Under the pieces are notes generated by a model. The model saw nothing but the letters and a program-made list of their open reading frames with translations. It did not search any database and had not been told where the DNA came from. A stretch of 9,023 bases of DNA, from positions 1 through 9,023 of the forward strand of contig JAPOSK010000498.1 in assembly GCA_026709725.1 (NCBI GenBank), in the 5' to 3' direction. Below are positions 7,459 to 9,023 of the stretch, piece by piece. The translations under genes and the position numbers were made by a program. Position 1 is the first letter of the stretch; each line of letters begins with the position of its first letter. This stretch comes from Paracoccaceae bacterium (GTDB taxonomy: Bacteria > Pseudomonadota > Alphaproteobacteria > Rhodobacterales > Rhodobacteraceae).

Positions 7459-8932
7459 TTTCCACTCCTTTCATATATCCTCTCTTCCTGTTCTCCCGCC
7501 GCAGCCCTGACAGCGTGAAGGTGTTGCTCTTGAGCCGGTTGCAGGGGCCGCAAAGCAGGATCCGGTTGGAAATGTGATTCAGTCCGCCATCGGAGCGCGG
7601 CGTGTTGTGATCGAGTTCCAGATACCGGGGATCGTCGAAAAGCCGATCGCAGCCGGCGCAGCGCGGCCCGTGCTGGTCGAGCAGATGGGCATACATCTCG
7701 GCGCGCGTCCAGCGCGGCCCTTCCGGCTCCTTGACCTTCTGCTTGACGCGAAGAAAGGGCGCGGCTGTCTCGCCATCGTCCGTGCGGGTTGGGGGTTCTT
7801 TGGTGTAGTGGACATCGCCAAAGAGTGGGCCAATAACTTTACGCATTCGGTCAATGACAACATCATGCGCCCCTTCCCAAATATCCATACCGACCCACTG
7901 GCGGTCTGATTGTTCAGATGCGACGAGAGTCGTGGCGCATCCGCAAAATGGGTCAAGAACTGTGTTTCCGGGATTGGAACCGGCTTTGACGATACGCTCA
8001 TAGAGAGCGAGAGGCTTTTGTGTTGCATATCCAGATTTCTCTGCTTTTGCCGGAGTGGGAATATCCTTCCAGACATTGTTGGGAATAATACCCACGGCGG
8101 GTCGTTGCTTACGCCATGGAACGCCATTTACCCATTCAATTTCTCCTGCTTCATCCAACTCCTGAAGTTTCCCTTTACTAACTGTCCATCCGGAAGAATG
8201 GGGTGGGGCAATCCCTTTATAATCATACACAAGATTAGGGCGTGGACCGAGCCCCGGAGGTCGAAATGGGCTACGGCGTTTGAATCTGCCTTTATCGTCA
8301 TGACATGGAAACGACGAACTTATATCTGGGTAAGGAAGCGCCACATCATTCGCATTGAATGTGTAGTCATTCCCACGTGAATACAGGAAAATGGTGTCCG
8401 TCGAACGGCCGAAACTGCGTATTGCATATTGGCTGCGCTTTCCTGCCCCCTGAATGCGTTCCCACACAATCTCATTCCGAAAATTCTTCCACCCGAAGAT
8501 CGCGTCCATGCACGCCTTGAGGTAGTGCGAAGCCGTCGGATCGCAGTGCAGGTAGATCGATCCGGTCGGCTTGAGGATGCGCCGCATTTCCAGGAGTCGC
8601 ACCGCCATGAAACACATGTAGGCGCCCATGCCGTCCGAATGGGCGTATCGGGCCGATTCGATGGCTTCCATCAGGCGCGGGTAATCGTCGGTGATCTGGT
8701 CCGTCCATGATTCATGCACGTCCCGCTCCCATGACCAGCGATCCTGAAACCTGGCGCCGGCGGCCAGGCTGTCCGGCGTCGCGTGGAAGTCCCGGCCCTT
8801 GTTGAACGGCGGATCGGTGGCAATCAGATCAACCGACTCCGAATTCATCCCCCGCATGATGGGGAGATTGTCACCATGAAACAGGGTCCGGTTGGCCCAG
8901 TTGGGGGGAGGGGGGGTTACCTTATGAATCAC
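7451..8932 (-). CDS. Beta-class DNA methyltransferase fused to a C-terminal HNH nuclease domain
   Basis: This is a predicted site-specific adenine-N6 or cytosine-N4 DNA methyltransferase of 493 residues that also carries a nuclease-like domain. Motif IV DPPF (40-43) precedes the SAM-binding motif I DPFCGCATTL (327-336), the beta-class order, with the presumed target-recognition region between them (about 165-300). ATQKPLALYERIV (303-315) fits motif X. The C-terminal part is an HNH domain: Cys425/Cys428, LELDH (438-442), the PRSDGG turn, Asn456, and CGPCN (461-465), so zinc ligands and the catalytic His442 are all present. It may be a one-chain restriction-modification enzyme, or a methyltransferase with a DNA-binding or homing-type HNH. 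I chose GTG at 8932, with AGAGGA six bases upstream; TTG at 8950, with AGGGG seven bases upstream, is a real alternative (499 residues). The central part is lower in G+C than both ends. Confidence 0.88.
   Translation of the reverse strand: MIHKVTPPPPNWANRTLFHGDNLPIMRGMNSESVDLIATDPPFNKGRDFHATPDSLAAGARFQDRWSWERDVHESWTDQITDDYPRLMEAIESARYAHSDGMGAYMCFMAVRLLEMRRILKPTGSIYLHCDPTASHYLKACMDAIFGWKNFRNEIVWERIQGAGKRSQYAIRSFGRSTDTIFLYSRGNDYTFNANDVALPYPDISSSFPCHDDKGRFKRRSPFRPPGLGPRPNLVYDYKGIAPPHSSGWTVSKGKLQELDEAGEIEWVNGVPWRKQRPAVGIIPNNVWKDIPTPAKAEKSGYATQKPLALYERIVKAGSNPGNTVLDPFCGCATTLVASEQSDRQWVGMDIWEGAHDVVIDRMRKVIGPLFGDVHYTKEPPTRTDDGETAAPFLRVKQKVKEPEGPRWTRAEMYAHLLDQHGPRCAGCDRLFDDPRYLELDHNTPRSDGGLNHISNRILLCGPCNRLKSNTFTLSGLRRENRKRGYMKGVEND
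7465..7470 (-). promoter_or_regulatory. Strong ribosome binding site for the 91-residue gene
   Basis: AAGGAG on the minus strand lies six bases before the ATG at 7458, inside the last codons of the methyltransferase gene. It fixes the start of the small gene and shows that expression is meant to follow the upstream gene. Confidence 0.75.
8903..8916 (-). repeat. Two homopolymer G/C tracts near the methyltransferase start
   Basis: On the plus strand, six G (8903-8908), one A and seven G (8910-8916) lie within the first codons of the methyltransferase, encoding the Pro run at residues 7-10. Slippage in either tract would shift the reading frame just after the start codon. The tracts are short compared with proven phase-variable genes, and proline codons alone could explain them. 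Confidence 0.5.
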
Positions 8933-8957
8933 ATGCTGTCCTCTCAACAAGGATCAG

Positions 8958-8973
8958 CCCCTAGAAATAGGGG
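8958..8973 (-). promoter_or_regulatory. Dyad between the -10 box and the methyltransferase start
   Basis: On the minus strand CCCCTATTTCTAGGGG forms a six-base-pair stem (CCCCTA/TAGGGG) with a four-base loop. It starts directly after a TATAAT box and covers the expected transcription start. It could be an operator for autoregulation. If transcribed, its second arm contains AGGGG, the ribosome site of the alternative TTG start, and would hide it. It may instead be a by-product of two element ends facing each other (CCCC, eight bases, GGGG). Confidence 0.45.
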
Positions 8974-8986
8974 ATTATATACTTGA
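8970..8986 (+). repeat. 17-bp direct repeat, copy 2
   Basis: This copy is identical to the 17-mer at 6111-6127 and in the same orientation, 2859 bases further on. Being direct, not inverted, it is not the partner terminal repeat of the same element. It could be the left end of a second related element that continues past the window, or a duplicated end. Confidence 0.8.
8974..8979 (-). promoter_or_regulatory. Consensus -10 box for the methyltransferase gene
   Basis: The complement of 8974-8979 is TATAAT, a perfect sigma-70-type -10, lying 41 bases before the GTG at 8932 and 23 bases before the TTG at 8950. The region 16-18 bases upstream of it shows no good -35. The box lies inside the second 17-mer, so expression of the methyltransferase would be tied to the repeat. 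Confidence 0.45.
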
Positions 8987-9023
8987 ATCTATCAGCGATT
9001 CCACGGCCACAATCCTTCTTGGT
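8987..9023. other. Unassigned right edge of the window
   Basis: These 37 bases follow the second 17-mer and differ from the sequence that follows the first one. They contain no start codon with a ribosome site and no inverted copy of the 17-mer. If a second element begins at 8970, its transposase start would fall just beyond the window. Confidence 0.4.

Larger units (their letters stand above)
6111..8961 (+). mobile_element. IS1595-type element with passenger genes (right end uncertain)
   Basis: The left end is placed at 6111, where GGGGATTATATACTTGA starts directly after the helicase gene and 70 bases before the transposase start codon. The contents are the transposase (plus strand) and, convergent with it, a methyltransferase-HNH gene and a small coupled gene. 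The right end is not proven. One candidate is the CCCC ending at 8961, whose complement GGGGCTGATC resembles the left end only in its first four bases and a few later positions. The next eight bases (TAGAAATA) do not match the eight bases before the left end (CATTTAAT), so no target duplication can be shown. Another possibility is that the right end lies beyond the window. A conservative unit is 6111-7170 alone. Passenger genes are known in the IS1595 family. Confidence 0.45.

Noticed and set aside
6111..8986. CRISPR array or phage attachment site as explanation for the 17-mers
   Set aside because: Only two copies exist 2.86 kb apart with no regular spacers, and no integrase or tRNA gene is in the window.

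Overview
The window looks like a chromosomal segment of a Gram-negative, LPS-making bacterium, most likely an alphaproteobacterium. This is inferred from KDO-8-phosphate synthase, moderately high G+C and protein style; nothing fixes the genus. Three housekeeping or envelope genes and one helicase gene are joined by a mobile element that carries a DNA methyltransferase fused to an HNH nuclease.

Layout. Positions 1-779 hold no gene I can support, only a near-perfect 20-bp palindrome (579-598) and a hairpin just past the end of the first operon. From 4436 down to 780 on the minus strand runs a compact three-gene set: nhaA-type Na+/H+ antiporter, then kdsA (metal-dependent KDO-8-P synthase), then a phosphomannomutase/phosphoglucomutase. 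The last two overlap by ATGA. KdsA and the mutase both feed cell-surface polysaccharide synthesis; the antiporter is an unusual companion. A 308-bp divergent intergenic region (4437-4744) separates this from a plus-strand Pif1/RecD-like helicase gene (4745-6109).

One base after the helicase stop codon, at 6111, begins what I read as the left end of an IS1595/ISXO2-type element: the sequence GGGGATTATATACTTGA, then a zinc-ribbon DDE transposase (6181-7170). Convergent with it on the minus strand is a two-gene unit: a beta-class DNA methyltransferase with a C-terminal HNH domain (8932-7451), translationally coupled by an ATGACTGA overlap to an unrecognised 91-residue protein (7458-7183). The same 17-mer recurs in direct orientation at 8970-8986, so transposase, small gene and methyltransferase-nuclease all lie between two direct copies. 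No inverted copy is visible, so the right end of the element is unresolved.

The most interesting part is 6111-8986: a transposase packaged with a one-polypeptide modification/cleavage candidate and a coupled small protein. It has a consensus -10 box lying in the 17-mer, a dyad between that box and the start codon, G tracts at the 5' end of the coding region, and a specificity region distinctly lower in G+C than the two ends of the gene.
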